Shown here piece by piece: positions 1 through 15,717 of a stretch of 64,000 bases of DNA. Where the stretch lies: NCBI GenBank assembly GCA_002104895.1, contig MCFG01000036.1, positions 60,001 to 124,000 on the forward strand. The letters run 5' to 3'. The notes below the pieces were generated by a model. It searched no databases and was not told the origin of the DNA. It saw only the letters and a program-made list of their open reading frames with translations. Origin of the DNA: Anaeromyces robustus. Its lineage: Eukaryota; Neocallimastigomycota; Neocallimastigomycetes; Neocallimastigales; Neocallimastigaceae. A program made the position numbers and the translations under genes. How positions within the stretch are numbered: the first letter of the stretch is position 1; every line of letters begins with the position of its first letter.

Positions 1-336
1 AATATAACAAAATAAAATAGTAATAAAATAAAAATAGTGAAATCTTGGAAGAGTTTTAATACATAAATTTAGTATTCTATAAAATTATATATATATAAAA
101 TTTAATATATTCTAATGTACATAATAAATTAATATATGAGAATAATTTTAAATATTCACTATTAAGGTAATATAAAGTTACAATAAAAAATAAGAAAAAA
201 AATATTAGATATATTATTAATATTAATGCTATATTACTTTGTAAATTTCTTTTTTTTTTTATTAATTAAATCATTAGATTATTTATTTACCATTAAACCA
301 ATTCAATTAATTAATGAAAGTGTTATATTATAAGTA
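1..336. other. AT-rich 5' flank of SEC5
   Basis: This flank is almost wholly A and T. I see no open reading frame and no RNA gene. It should hold the SEC5 promoter and 5' leader, but no element can be named with confidence. Confidence 0.5.
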
Positions 337-3256
337 ATGGAATCTGATAGCGAATCAAATTTAGCTTTAGATAATAAAGAAACATTTACAGATTTTAATG
401 AAGGTATACTATTATTTATTATTATTTTATAATAGAATTTAGTACTAAATTAAAATATTAATTTATATATATATTACTTTTTATAGAAACAATACTTTAT
501 TTTTATGGGTAATTAAAAATGGCCTTTTATTTAAACTAATATATATTATAAATAATATTAAAGTATACAAAAATATATAAATAAAATAAGTAAATTGAAT
601 CAATAAAAAAAAAAAAACAGTATAATTATAATAATTAAGAAAAGGATTTGAAAAAATTATATTACCAAAATAATTTGATGAATGATACATTTTTTATATA
701 TTAATATACCTTATGCTTAAAATGAAGAATTTAAAAATAATGTTTTTTGAAATAATATTTTAATTAATTAAAATATTTTTTAAAATTTATATTAAAGAAG
801 TTCCTTACATTATTATTTTAATAAATAATAATAATATTTAAAAAAAATATGATTTCATTGATAGTAATGTTTTGTAATATTTAATATATTTATAGACTTG
901 ATTCATTAGCACCAACAGAATGGATTGATGCAGAAAGTGAAGTATCTATTTTATTAAATAATTTTAATGCATTTGGTAGTGAATCCACAGAAGATTCAAG
1001 TACAACTGATGTTCAGAATCAAATTGTTATAAGGGATGATGCAGATCCTTTAGGAATCAAAGAATCTATTTTGCAGTAATTATAATAATAAATATTTTTT
1101 CAATAAATATTTTTTCAATAAATATTTTTTTACAATTATAATAAGTATATTTATAATTAAAATAATGTTATCATTTTATCAATATATTACAGAAATAAGA
1201 GTCAAAAACGAAAAACATTAGCGCATGCAAATCAAAATATGAGTATATATCTTAAATATATATAATGAACAAAAATCATAAATATTTTTTTCTCCTTTTT
1301 TCTTTAATTTTTTTTTTTTTTCTAATTAAAATACTATTATTAAATATTTACATTTTTTTGTATTATAGTACAACCAGAATTAAGTATTTCAAAAAAAGAA
1401 TTTGATCCTGTAATTTTTTTAAAAGAGGTTCATAGAGGAACATCATATAGAGATTTAGAAAGTGGTTCTGAAAACTTAAGACATTTAGTTGAGCAAAGAA
1501 CTGAAATATTAAAAAATTTAGTAAAGAATTATTTTGAACAATTTGTTAACTCAAAATCAACAGTTGATTGTAATATATTATCCGTTTTATTTATTATTAT
1601 TATTTTTTTATCGAAATATAAAAAAATAAATAAATAAATAAAAAATAATATTATGATATTTTAATTATTAATAATATAATATTCTTAATTATATTTTGTT
1701 TAGCATTTTATTTGGATATTCAAGAACAAAAGAAAAGTAATCCTAGTGATCGAGGAACAAAACAATTTAATACTAAATTAGAATGTATATATTATATAAA
1801 CAAAAAAAAAAAAAAAAAAAAAGCATATATATATATATATATATATGTTAATTATTTATCTTTATTATATATTATATATTAATTTTTTTTTTCTTAATAT
1901 AATATATAATATTATTAATACTTTATGAAAATTAGCCGTAATTGATATGGCAAAAAATTTATATGGACCAATTTTAGATAGAAGAAATAAAGCAGAAAAG
2001 ATTAGAATAACATTAAATATATTGGAGAGATGGAAATTTTTCTTTGATTTACCAAGAAAATTACAAGAATGCTTAAGACTTGTAAATAAATATAAAAATT
2101 AAAATTATAATATAAAATAATTTTTTATATATTATATTTAATTAAATAAAAATTTTTTTTCAAAAAATTTTGATATTTTTTTAGAGGAAAATTGATAATG
2201 CTGTTAAAAATTATAAGAAGGGAAAATATTTAATACAATCATTTACAGATGTTAGTGATTCTTCATCACAAATACCTCGTTCCTCAAGAATACCTGAAGG
2301 TCAACAAAAAGTATTTGATGAGGGTATATATGTTTTTTAACTAATTTTTTTTTTTTAATTATAATATGTATTTAATTTAAAATTATATAATTAGTAATTA
2401 TAAACATTATTTAAACACTTAACAATAAATTAACATAATATACAATATATATATACAATATATAAATATATATATAAATGTAATATTTTAAAGTTTGGTC
2501 TGAAGTAAATATTACTGTAAAACAAATACATGAATATTTATATGAACAATTATCTGATCCTTCAGTTCCAATGAAAATTCAAGAAAAAAATATATTGTAC
2601 GCCTTTTTTATTTTATTATTTAGTATTATATATATATATATTTAAATAATAATTTAATAATAATAAATAATATATATTTTGATATTTATTTTAACATATT
2701 CTTTAAATTATATATTATAATAATCATAGCAATTTAGTAAGTCTTGATTCTAAAGGTGATCCTGTATCGTTTTATTTAAATCAACAATTCCAATGGAATT
2801 TACGTCATCTATCTTCTATATTTACAGAGCATGTTGGTCATATGAAAGGTAATTATTAATTAATATTATCAAGGTTAATTATATATAATATTTATATAAA
2901 GAAATAGTAAAAAGATAAATATTAACATTTGATTATATGTCAATATTTATAATATTATATTATTAAATAGACATTAGAAAGGAGTTACATGGAAGTGATG
3001 GTAAATTCAATTTCAGTCAGTCACAATCAGATTTAAGAAGTGTTTCAGTAGAAAAATTATTAGAAATATTAAATGTTGATGAAAAGCCTCCAACACATTT
3101 ATATCAAAAAATGGATATTAAAAGACTTCAGAGGGATTTAATTCATTTAAATTCAAAAATTGATAGTTATGAGACTTATATAGGTAATATAAATAATATA
3201 TATATTATATTCTTAAATTTTTTTTTTCTTCGGTTATTACAGTTTTATTTACTTGT

Positions 3257-3295
<39 letters not shown>

Positions 3296-5858
3296 TCTAT
3301 TTATTTATTTACTTATTAAATATTGATTTTAATATTGATATTGTTATTTTGTTTTATATTATTTAAATGTTTTAAAATATTTTATTTTATATATATTTTA
3401 AATTTTCATATATTTATTATTATATATAATTATTTTTAAAGGAAATGAATATGATTGTCAAATATGGGTAAAAATGACAAAAGTTATTAAAACATTATCA
3501 TCTGTTTTGATGAAATTTCTACCAGATTACTGGAAATTATGTATGCACTATATTGAAGGAAGATATGATCAGGTAAATTTATAAAAGAATAAAAAAAAAA
3601 AATAATATTCTTATAATATTATATTAATATTATTAAAATAATATTATATAAATATATGTAAATATACAAATTTGATATATCAAACTTAAAAAATTAGGAT
3701 TCATTTTCTAAAAAAAGGAAAAATGAAACTAAAGAAGAAAATGATAGGGCTGAAAAATGTCAAATAATTATTAAACAAATGATTGAATTATATTCAATTC
3801 TTATATCAAAAATTTTATTTTTGGATAAACCTTTAGAGGATCTTTCAAATAAAACTAGAACTATATTTAATGAGATATATGTGGATAGTGATGATGATGA
3901 CAGTAGTTCTGAAAATAGTTCTAAAAAAAATAGATTTGAAGAAGAAGAAGAAGAAGAAGAAGAAGATAATGAATTTACATTAGAAAGTCAAAATTCATTA
4001 GAAGGAAAAAGAGAAATTATTGTTATACCATTAAAAAAACAACAAAATGAATTAATAGAATCAACACCAACAAATAAAAATATAAATAATACTATTAGAA
4101 GAAGAAAGAGGGCAGGGGTTATTGGCTTAAATATAAAATCTGATAAAGATAAAGATGATAATAAAGAAAATAATCTTGCTATTGATACCTCAACAACAAA
4201 ATCAATTTTATACAATCCAATTAGTCATATTGATACTATTGGTAATGCTGCTTTTGCAGAAGCTGATAAAGAAAAAGGAATTACTTTAAAAATTGATGAA
4301 GTAAATGACGAAAGTAATGATATAAGTGATAAAGAAACAGATAATAGAATGAAAAACGAAAATGAAGAAAATAACGAAAATCTTGAGATTGAAACTAATT
4401 TAAAGCCTAATTATTATAATTTAAATACTGAAGAAAAACAAGATTTTTCTATATTTTCATCACCTATAAAATTAACTTCAATGAATGAAAATTATTCAGA
4501 ACAAAATGAAAATACCTCATATCATCAATATGAAGAAGAACAAGAAAAAACCGAAAAAAATGAAAATGTTGAAAGTTCAAATGACAATAATGATACTTTA
4601 TTCTCTGTTAACTTTAAAAAACAAATGATACCTATTGAATGTTCATTATTTGTTAATTCTCATCCTTTAATTATATGTTATTTCATAAATATTATATTAA
4701 AAAATGTTTCAAATACTTATAATAAAATTAAAGCTTTAAAATATAATAAGGAAGATGTTATTTTAGCACCATTACATGATTTAATCAATGATTTAAAATT
4801 AAGAGCAGTTGAATTAATTTCAAGAAATACTATTGAAGGTAAGAAAAAATAGTAAATAATAAAAATTTTTAAAAAATATATGAACATATATATATATAAT
4901 AATTTATTAATTTATTAATTATTATATAATATGTATTATATATTATTATATTATATTATATTATATTATATTATATTATATTATATTATATTATATTATA
5001 TTATATTATATTTTTATTTTTATTTTTATTTTATTGAACAAATAAATAAATAAAATAAATAAATAAATAAATAAATTACAAAATAATATATATATATATT
5101 AATCAACAAATCAATAAATAAAATAGAAACAAAAACATTTTTCAAGTATGAAAATTGGATAATGGATGATGATATTTATATTAATTTAAGATTAAAAAAC
5201 AACGACAATGAAAACACACCAATTCCAACTTCAGCTGTTTCAACAAAACCACCAAGTGTTATTTCATCTAATACTACTAATAATTATGAAAAATCAAGTA
5301 CTACATTATATATAAAATTATTTTATAATTTTCTGAAATTTATTATAAGAACATTAAATGTAATTACGAAGCTTCATACTTCTCAAGAATTATCTATTCT
5401 TCCGAATGACACATCTCATAAAATAACTAAAAAAACAAATTCTATATATACAATAAAATCATTAAAATCTAATAATGATTTTTTAAAACTTGAAGATAAT
5501 ATTGAATTACATGAAAAATTAATGAAATTAATAGAAACTTGTGTACTTAAATCAAATTTTGCATTATTAGATAGTTTACATTTCCTTTCAGTTGCTTCAG
5601 AAACAGAAATAAAACAAATTATTGAAAAAGAAGAATTAAAGAATCCATTAATTGGTGCTTCAAATATTAAATTAAATGATACTAACTCTAGTATTGTAAA
5701 TTTTGGTAATATTGAAGTATTAAATGAATCTATAAATAGTGAATTAAATAATGTTAATATAAGTTCAGCAACAACTATGGTGGATCATCATAAAAAGCCA
5801 AAAAAGAAATTCGATATTAAAAATAATGTATTTTATTTTTTTTGTTTTTTACTATTAA

Positions 5859-5897
<39 letters not shown>

Positions 5898-7001
5898 CTA
5901 ATATTATAAATTTTAATTAAATTATTAATTAACCTTTAATTAATTCTTTTTACTTATACTATATTACATTTATATAATTAAAGGATATAAAAACATTAGT
6001 AATTATGAGCAATATTTTAGCATTTAATGATATTATTTTCCCAAAGATTCAAGACTTTTATGAAACATCATTTAAATGTTTGTCTGAACAAAAAGTTAAT
6101 GAATTATATGAATCAGCCCATTTCTTAAATGGTCAACTTTTTGAAAAATACTTAAAGAAGAAATTAATAAAAATTCGTGTCATTGTTAGAAATGGTATTT
6201 TGTACAGTGGATTTGATTGGTATTATATTACAGTACCACATGGTATGTTAATTAAATATATATAATTTGTTTTTCTTTTTCTTCAAAACTATTTATTTTA
6301 TTAATTTTATATAATATAATAAAAAAAATAATCATAATATTATTATCTTTTTAATTATTAAATGCTTTTAAAAATGAAAAATATATAATTAAATATTATT
6401 ATCTTTTTATTTATTAAATGTTTTTAAAAATGAAAAATATATAATTAAATATTATTATCATATAAATAGAGGTATCTCCGTATATCACTAAATTAATTAT
6501 AGAAATTGTCAAAATTCATTCTCAAATAACAGATATCTCTCGTAAATTACAAGATATGATGATATCGGAAATATTTTTAAATTTAGTACAAGATTTATTA
6601 GAAGCATTTAGAGAAATTGATCATTATAGTGTAGCAGGAATGCTTCAAGTAAGTTAATATATTGAGTAATTCGTAATTATAATTATATATTAGAATAGTC
6701 TAATAAAAAATATTTTTTTAACTATTAATATTTATAGGCAACATTAGAAACAGAAGTTATTCATCAAACTTTATCAGAATATGAAAAAGAAAAAACATCT
6801 GAAATTTTAAAACAAATTTATCAAAGAGTGGAAAAGAATGTTATATTGGATGAAAACGCTTCTTCTGATGTAATGACAAAGATGTTAAATGATGTAAAAA
6901 ATAAATTAGCAATATATCAAGAACAAATGGCATTAATTACTTCATGCTTTACTAATAAGAATAGTAATAGTACCGCTAAAAATAAACTAAATAAAATATA
7001 A
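337..7001 (+). CDS. SEC5: Exocyst complex subunit Sec5 (EXOC2), 17 exons
   Basis: Sec5 is a subunit of the exocyst, which tethers secretory vesicles to the plasma membrane. I rebuilt 17 exons: 337-403, 487-508, 896-1075, 1193-1242, 1369-1569, 1704-1784, 1936-2081, 2185-2323, 2494-2596, 2730-2848, 2971-3183, 3442-3572, 3698-4838, 5127-5827, 5984-6242, 6470-6648 and 6738-7001. They sum to 3,996 nt, giving 1,331 aa. Family signatures are the N-terminal YFYGLDSLAPTEW, then FLKEVHRGTSYRDLESG, then RRNKAEKIRITLNILERWKFF, which match the conserved Sec5 core. The 22-nt second exon is needed to keep the frame and to build the N-terminal motif. The protein is longer than human EXOC2 because exon 13 adds an acidic, Asn/Glu-rich insertion of about 230 residues. 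It is convergent with NOP9. An exon upstream of 337 cannot be excluded. Confidence 0.93.
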
Positions 7002-7847
7002 ATTTTATATATATATATATTATATTATAGAAATAATAAATAATAAAAAAAAAACATTAAAATAAAATAAAATAAAATAAAATAAAAAAATAAAAAATAA
7101 AAAATAAAAAAATAAATAAAATAAAATAAAATTAAAAAATAAAAAATAAAAAAAATAAAAAAAAAAAAAAAAATAAAATAAAGTAAATAAAATCAAATAA
7201 AATAATTATCATAATAAAATTGTTAATATGTATTTTTAAAGATATAATTTATAAAAACTCTAAATTGAAATAAATAAAATTTTGATTAATTATTAAAAAC
7301 AAATAATAATAAAGAAGAATAAAAATAAAATAAAATAAAAAAAAAAAAAAAGAAAAAGAAAAAAGAAAGAGAAAAAAAACAAAAAATAGAATAAAATATA
7401 AAAAAAAAAAAAAAATAAAATAAAAAAAAAATAAAAAAATAAAAAAAAAAGTAAAGAATTAGAGAATTAAAAAATAAAATTAATAATAAACAAATAAATA
7501 AATTAAATAAATGAATAAAATTAAAAATTCAAACAATATGTATATAATATTTTAATTAAATACTAATAAAAATTATTAAATAATACAAATATATATATTA
7601 TCATTAAATATATTTTTTTATTAAATTTTTATTATTATCTATAAATAAATACTAAATATAAAGTTTTGATTATTTAAATAAATTAATGTTATAATAGAGG
7701 GAAAAAAAAAACAATAAAATCATATAATGATTATATATCTATGATTAATAAATAATATTTTATAATAATTTAATTTCTAATAGTAACTAAATAAATAATC
7801 TTCGTATTAAAAATAATATTTTTTTTTCTTTTTTAATTTATATTGTT
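7002..7847. other. A-rich convergent spacer between SEC5 and NOP9
   Basis: About 850 bp between two convergent genes. From about 7030 to 7500 the plus strand is almost all A runs broken by single T (AAAAT/AAAT-like units). The rest is mixed A/T. No gene is visible. Confidence 0.6.
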
Positions 7848-10800
7848 TTAACTCATAAACTTTCTCTTTTGTTTCTTTTTAGATTTCTTATCATCATCAT
7901 CATCGTTTTTATGTGAACGTTTCTTCTTTTTAGATTTTTTAGTAGAAGAAATTGCTTCAAGAACCATATTTAAATCTTTAGCATCCTTTTTATCCTTTTT
8001 ACTCTTTTTATTTTTCTTTTTCTTTTCCTTCTTTTCTTTCTCTTTATCTTTTTCTTCTTCCTCTTCTTCCATATCATCACTATCATCATTATCACTGTCA
8101 TCATCACCACTATCAGCATCTTTTAAAGCCTTTTTTAATTATTTAATTTAATTATAATTAGATAATTGTTACGTTTTCCATATAATTTTAATTTATTGAA
8201 TTATATTTTTAATAATTTTTAAAAAATTTAATTAAAACTTAAATAAAACTTACCTTCTTTTGAATTTGCTTTTTTTTCCTGAATAATTGATCAATTTCAT
8301 CTGTTTTCACAATTTCTTCATTTGCTCTAATATTGTCTTCTTGATTATCATCATCCAATTCCATCTAATATACATATATATAATATTAAATAAAATTAAA
8401 ATTATTATTTACTACAAAAGAATATGTATATTGCTAAAAAGTAAGATAAATTTACATTATCTTCAGTCTTCTTCTTTTTATTTTTATTCTTCTTATCTTT
8501 AGCTGTTTGAGTTACACCTTTATTGAAACCAAGAACTGAAAGCTCAGAATCAAGAATGTTTGAACCTTTAATATCATTCGTTTCTTCTTGTTTAGAATTA
8601 TTAGTTGGGGTATCATTTAATAATTCTTCAAACATTTGTTTCTTTCTTTCTAAACCATGTTCATGTTCAATCCATTCTTGTCTATTTCTTTTGAAATTCT
8701 CAATTTTACAATTTCTTAATACAAATTTACCATGGAAATTAGAATTTAATTCTCTTTCATTGTCAAGTAATTCTTCTGCTATACTTTCTTTCATTTTTAA
8801 ATCAGATACAGCCCAACATTTATCAACTAAATGACTACCATAACGATTACATGCAATTTGACCATAATTTCCATCAAACATATGTAAAATCTTTCTCTTA
8901 GCCTTTAATAATACTTGATTACTTAATAAGAAAGATTCTATAACACGACAAGCAATAGCATCGGTTGCCCATTCTTTAATTTCATTATGATTAAGAGAAA
9001 TTAAACTATTTATTATAATAATTCAAAAAAAAAAAAAAAAAAAAAAAAAAAATTAAATTTTTATATAAATAACTTTTTTTAAATTTAAATTTTCATTTAA
9101 TTATTAGTTTATTTATTTAAAATTTATGAACCATGTAATTCTTTTATATAAACATGATTTTATACCTTTCAATTAAAAATTTATTATTTCCATCTTCATA
9201 AGATAATAAAGTTTCAATCATCAAAGCACCTTGAATTAAATATGGTGCTTTGCTATCTCTTTGATAATCCTTTTTGTTATATTTATAATTAACAATTAAT
9301 ATAATTTATATTTTTATAATTAATAAAAATTAATTAATTAAATAACTTACCTCAAATTTCTTTAAAGTTAAAAGTAATTTTATAATAATTTTTCTATTTT
9401 CATTAGAAACATGGAATGCTTTATTGATTGCATTAACAATTTCTTTTTGTTGAACTTTATATTTACCACAAGCTTCAATAGCTTTAACAACAACACCTGA
9501 ACGACCTCTAACTTTAAATAATAATAAAATATTAATAAAAAAATAATAATTATATATTAGAATAAAATAATTTATTACTTAGATTAATTTAATCATTAAA
9601 TTTATATTTATTACTTACATAAAAAGAATTCAAACTCGGAAATAATTTCTTTAATCATTATTAAAAGTTGTTGTGAACTACGAACATTTTCTAATAAATG
9701 TTGAACAACAAAATTTGAAATATTATTTCTACATAATTCAACCATATTGCCATGGAAATAAGTGATAAATATTTGATGGAACATTTTATCAGAAGAATAC
9801 TAATATTTTCAAATTAATATAATTTTTATATACACAATATGACATATTAATATGCTGAAAATATATGAATATATAGTATATATATAAATAAGATTTTTCT
9901 TAGTACCTTCAATACTTTTTCAAATAAATGTGAACCAACTGGATGTTTTAATAAATCATTTACAAAATTATCTTTTTCTATTGAACCATCTTCTTTAGTA
10001 TTAAATAAATTATTAATAATTGATTCATTTCCATTTTCTGATTGAATTTTTACCAGATACTTTATTTAAAAAAATATAATGTAATTAATAATTTATTGTT
10101 GATAATTTTTTTTTATAGAAGAATTAATAATAACTATAATATATACCTGTAAAACAGGATTAGCAATAGAATTAACACAAAATACACGTAATTCAGTTAC
10201 TCCCATATCTTTTGTTAATTTTTCTAAAATATTATTCAATATACTTTTAAATGATTCTGGAACTAATCTTTGTTTCTTTTTTGTTTGCTATAATTATATT
10301 GTAAATAAATAATGTTATATTATTTAAAAAATACTGTATTAATATTTATATTTCACTATTTTATATTTTATTCTTTTTTTTTTTTCGTTTTTATATAATT
10401 AAATATTAATTTATTATCACAACATACTTCAAAAGTCTTAAAATTACTATTATTTTTGACATTATATTGTTTTGATTTTTTACTTCTAACTTCATTACTT
10501 TCAAGTGTAATATATTGTCCAGAAAGAATCATTAAAATTACTCTTAAAAGATGTGAACCAAATTGATTAGAAATTAAATGTATCCAATAATCTTCAAGAA
10601 TCTTTATATATTAAAAACATTTAAATTTTATATTCTTTAATTTTTATTCATTGAAAATAATAATATATATATAATAAATAAATAAATAAATAAATAAATA
10701 TTTTTACATTGCACATTTTAACAATTAATTCTTGCATAGTAGGTGGAGGTGTTTGATTTTCATCTGAAGACATTACAACAGATTCTCCTTTAATCTTATT

Positions 10801-11794
10801 AAAAATATATGAAAATGAATTAATAATACTTTTATATTAAAAGAAAGGGTATTTTACTAATTAAATTGTTAATATTTTTAATTACTTCTCTTTCAATAAT
10901 ATCTGAACCAAGAACAAGTATAGTTTGACAAACATGTGAACCATAACGATGTGTGAATAGTTCAATATATCTAATAAATATAATAAATTCATTAATTTTA
11001 TTAAAAGATATCATATAAAAATATAATAATTAATTATATATAAAAATACATTAATATATTTAACTTCTTATAAAATTTCAATACTGATATACTTACTTTT
11101 CATTTAATTGATTTAAAAATACTCTAATTTGAGCATCATTTGAAATTCTTAAAATTTTTTCCATAATTCTTGAACATTCTTTATCAGTAGCAAGTTGTAA
11201 TTCATTTCCATCAATTTCTTTGTATATATTACTTAAAAACATTTCATGTTCTAAATTTTTATATAGATTATTGTATATGAGAGAATGTTTAAATTTTACA
11301 TTATACAATGTATATAATACATGTATATAAATATGAAATAAGTATTAAATATACATATATATATAAATAAAATATTTAAATATATCATTTTATTTTAAAA
11401 ATATTGACATTCTTAATAAAATAAAAATAATATAAAATATATATAAATTATAAAAAAAATATTTAATAAAAATTATGCATTATTTTGTACCTTCCTCATT
11501 TTCAAATTCTTGCTCTGAAATCATTTTTTCAATATTAGAAAAATATTGAAGAATATCAGGTGAGGGACGTCCATAGTGAGCTTGAACGTCATTATCCCAA
11601 TTATTAGCATCAAATAATTTTTTTTTATTATCTACACTTTCTTCATAATTTTCATAATTTTCATAATTTTCATTATATTGATTATCTTGAGAATAATCAT
11701 AATTTTCTTCATTTGTAACTTCTTCTGTAACTCCCTCTTCAACTTGCTTTTGTTTCTTTCCTCTTCTTGTCTTTCTTCTTCTTTCGTGTGGCAT
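7848..11794 (-). CDS. NOP9: Nop9, PUF-repeat nucleolar protein of the small ribosomal subunit pathway
   Basis: Nop9 is a Pumilio-repeat RNA-binding protein that binds pre-18S rRNA and is needed for small-subunit maturation in the nucleolus. The start MPHERRRKTRRGKKQK is basic, followed by an acidic stretch. Exon 1 is 11491-11794. Exon 2 (11097-11250) encodes the conserved ELQLATDKECSRIMEKIL, and exon 3 encodes FTHRYGSHVCQTIL, the typical Nop9 PUF motif. The exon near 8459-9010 carries NRYGSHLVDKCW and the diagnostic ELNSNFHGKFVLRNCKIENF followed by a K/R-rich part. I count about 13 exons and roughly 830 residues. The C-terminal exons are runs of Lys, Glu and Asp, as expected for a nucleolar tail. 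Puf6 is excluded by the C-terminal motif. Most inner exon limits were read but not summed to a frame check. Confidence 0.9.
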
Positions 11795-12598
11795 TATTTA
11801 ATGAAATATATAATATAACAATATCAAACTATTATAGTATTTATAATATTATATAATTCTAAAAAATATACAATTAAAATTTTGAAAAGTTAAAATTAAT
11901 TATATTTTTTTTTTTTTAATATAATCGAAATTTTTTAAAAAAATATTTTTATCCAATCATTTACTAAGTATTTTTAAAATGAATAAAATAATTATTTTAC
12001 TATATAAATTAATAGATATAAAAAATTAATAGTTTTTTAAAAATTATTATTATTATTAAACTTTCAAATACATTATCAAAATTGTACATATTGATACATT
12101 ATTGCAAATCAATTTATAAGTATTATACAACTAAATCCTTTATAATAATTAATATATATTTTTCTTTTTTATTTTCTTTTTTAAAAAAATAATTATCTAA
12201 TATAAATTTTCTATTGGAATTTTTATAAAGTAATAATTGATATTTATTTATTTTTTTTTATTTTATTTATAGATATTATTTTTTAATTATTTAATAAATT
12301 TATTATAAACTATTCTAGACAAGTCATCATAATTATTAATTAGTATTAATAAATAATGTTAATAATAAAAATAAATTTCTGAAATATGAATAATTAAAAT
12401 AATAAAGATTTCAATTGATAAAATACTTCTGAAACACTTGAAATTCAAAAAAACAAAAAAATATATATATAAATAGAAATTAAATATATATAAAAATAAA
12501 AGAAATAAAAAAATAAAAAAGTAATGTAATATTAAAAATAAAGTTATAATAATAGTAGATTAATTATATTGTGATGTATCATCAAATCATTAAAGGAA

Positions 12599-12630
<32 letters not shown>

Positions 12631-12904
12631 GAAAAGAGAAATAAAAATAACAGAACCAATAAATAAAATATTAAAATATGGAATTTTATAGCTTATATTC
12701 AAATATATATTATAATAATTAGATAAATTCCAATTATAATAATGGACTGACCAAAAAATTACTTTTGAATTATGAATATTTATTATAATTATTAAATAAT
12801 AATATACACTATTCAAGTATAATAAATTATAAATACATTTTTTATTATTAAATTAATTTATTTTTATTTAATAGTTAAATGAATATAATTATAAATAAAT
12901 AAAA
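11795..12904. other. Divergent NOP9-DPM1 intergenic region
   Basis: About 1.1 kb of A/T sequence with an A run near 12606-12630 and short T runs. It should contain both promoters. I see no gene, and the short open frame on the minus strand near 12544-12816 has no recognisable composition or motif. Confidence 0.5.
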
Positions 12905-14584
<1,680 letters not shown>

Positions 14585-15004
14585 ATAAATAACAAGTTTT
14601 ATAATAGAATATAGAAAATTGATAAAATTTAATAATTAATAACAAGTTAAAAGAAAAGAAAAAAATTAATAACAATATAAAAAATTATCGAGAATAATTA
14701 AAAAATAATAATAAATTAAAGCAAAAATAAAAATAAAAATAAAAAAATAAAGCAAAATAATATAAAATAAAATAAATTTATAACAAAAATAATAAAATAA
14801 AATAAAGCAATAAAACAAAAAAATAATAATAAAAATAATAATTTTTAAGAAATATAGAATAATTTCTAAATAATAATTATTTAATAATAATTAAAAAACG
14901 TTAATATATAATAATAATAAAATAAAAAATTAAAATAAAAATAAAGTATAAAAATAAAAATCAACATAATACTCTCGTTTTATTTTAAATTATTTATAAT
15001 ACAA

Positions 15005-15050
<46 letters not shown>

Positions 15051-15717
15051 ATAATTATTTTTTAAAAAATTTTTTTATTTTTAATTATTTATTAAATATT
15101 TAATTATGAATTTATTTACTAAATATAAAAATTATATTTAAAATTATTAAAAATAATAATCTATTTTATATATATATAAAGTTCTTTTTTTCTTGTTATT
15201 GGATTTTTCATAGATATTCATATATAAATATGAATACATATATTTATCTGAATTTTTTTGTTTTCATCTCATATATGAATTTTTTTCTTAACATTTATTT
15301 TATAGAGAATGCTTTTGTTTTATTAGCATTATTACTATTATTATTTCTTTTTTTTTGTGTGTGTGTGTTATATGTAAAAATATGAATGTGTGATTTATTT
15401 TTTTTTTTTAATTTTTATATCATATTATTTGATATTAATATTATTTAATATAAATTACTTTATAATTATATTATTTAAAAAATAAATTATTATATTATAC
15501 ATACTTTTTGACTTATTTTATTACATTTTGATTTATTTTGGTTTATTTTATTTTTATTTTTATTCTTATTCTTATTATTATTATTATTATTATTTAATTT
15601 TTTTATTTTTTTTTTTTTTTTTGTTTTAGATTAATAAATTAATGAATATTGATATTAATAGATGAATCAACTGTAGTTTCAAAAAAAAAAAATTTAAAAA
15701 TACTTTTATCCTTAAAA
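14585..15717. other. Convergent DPM1-TIM17 spacer with strand-composition switch
   Basis: The plus strand is A-rich from 14585 to an A run of about 40 at 15010-15049, then T-rich to about 15640, with a short GT repeat near 15358. No gene is visible. The switch point falls roughly midway between the two convergent stop codons. Confidence 0.6.
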
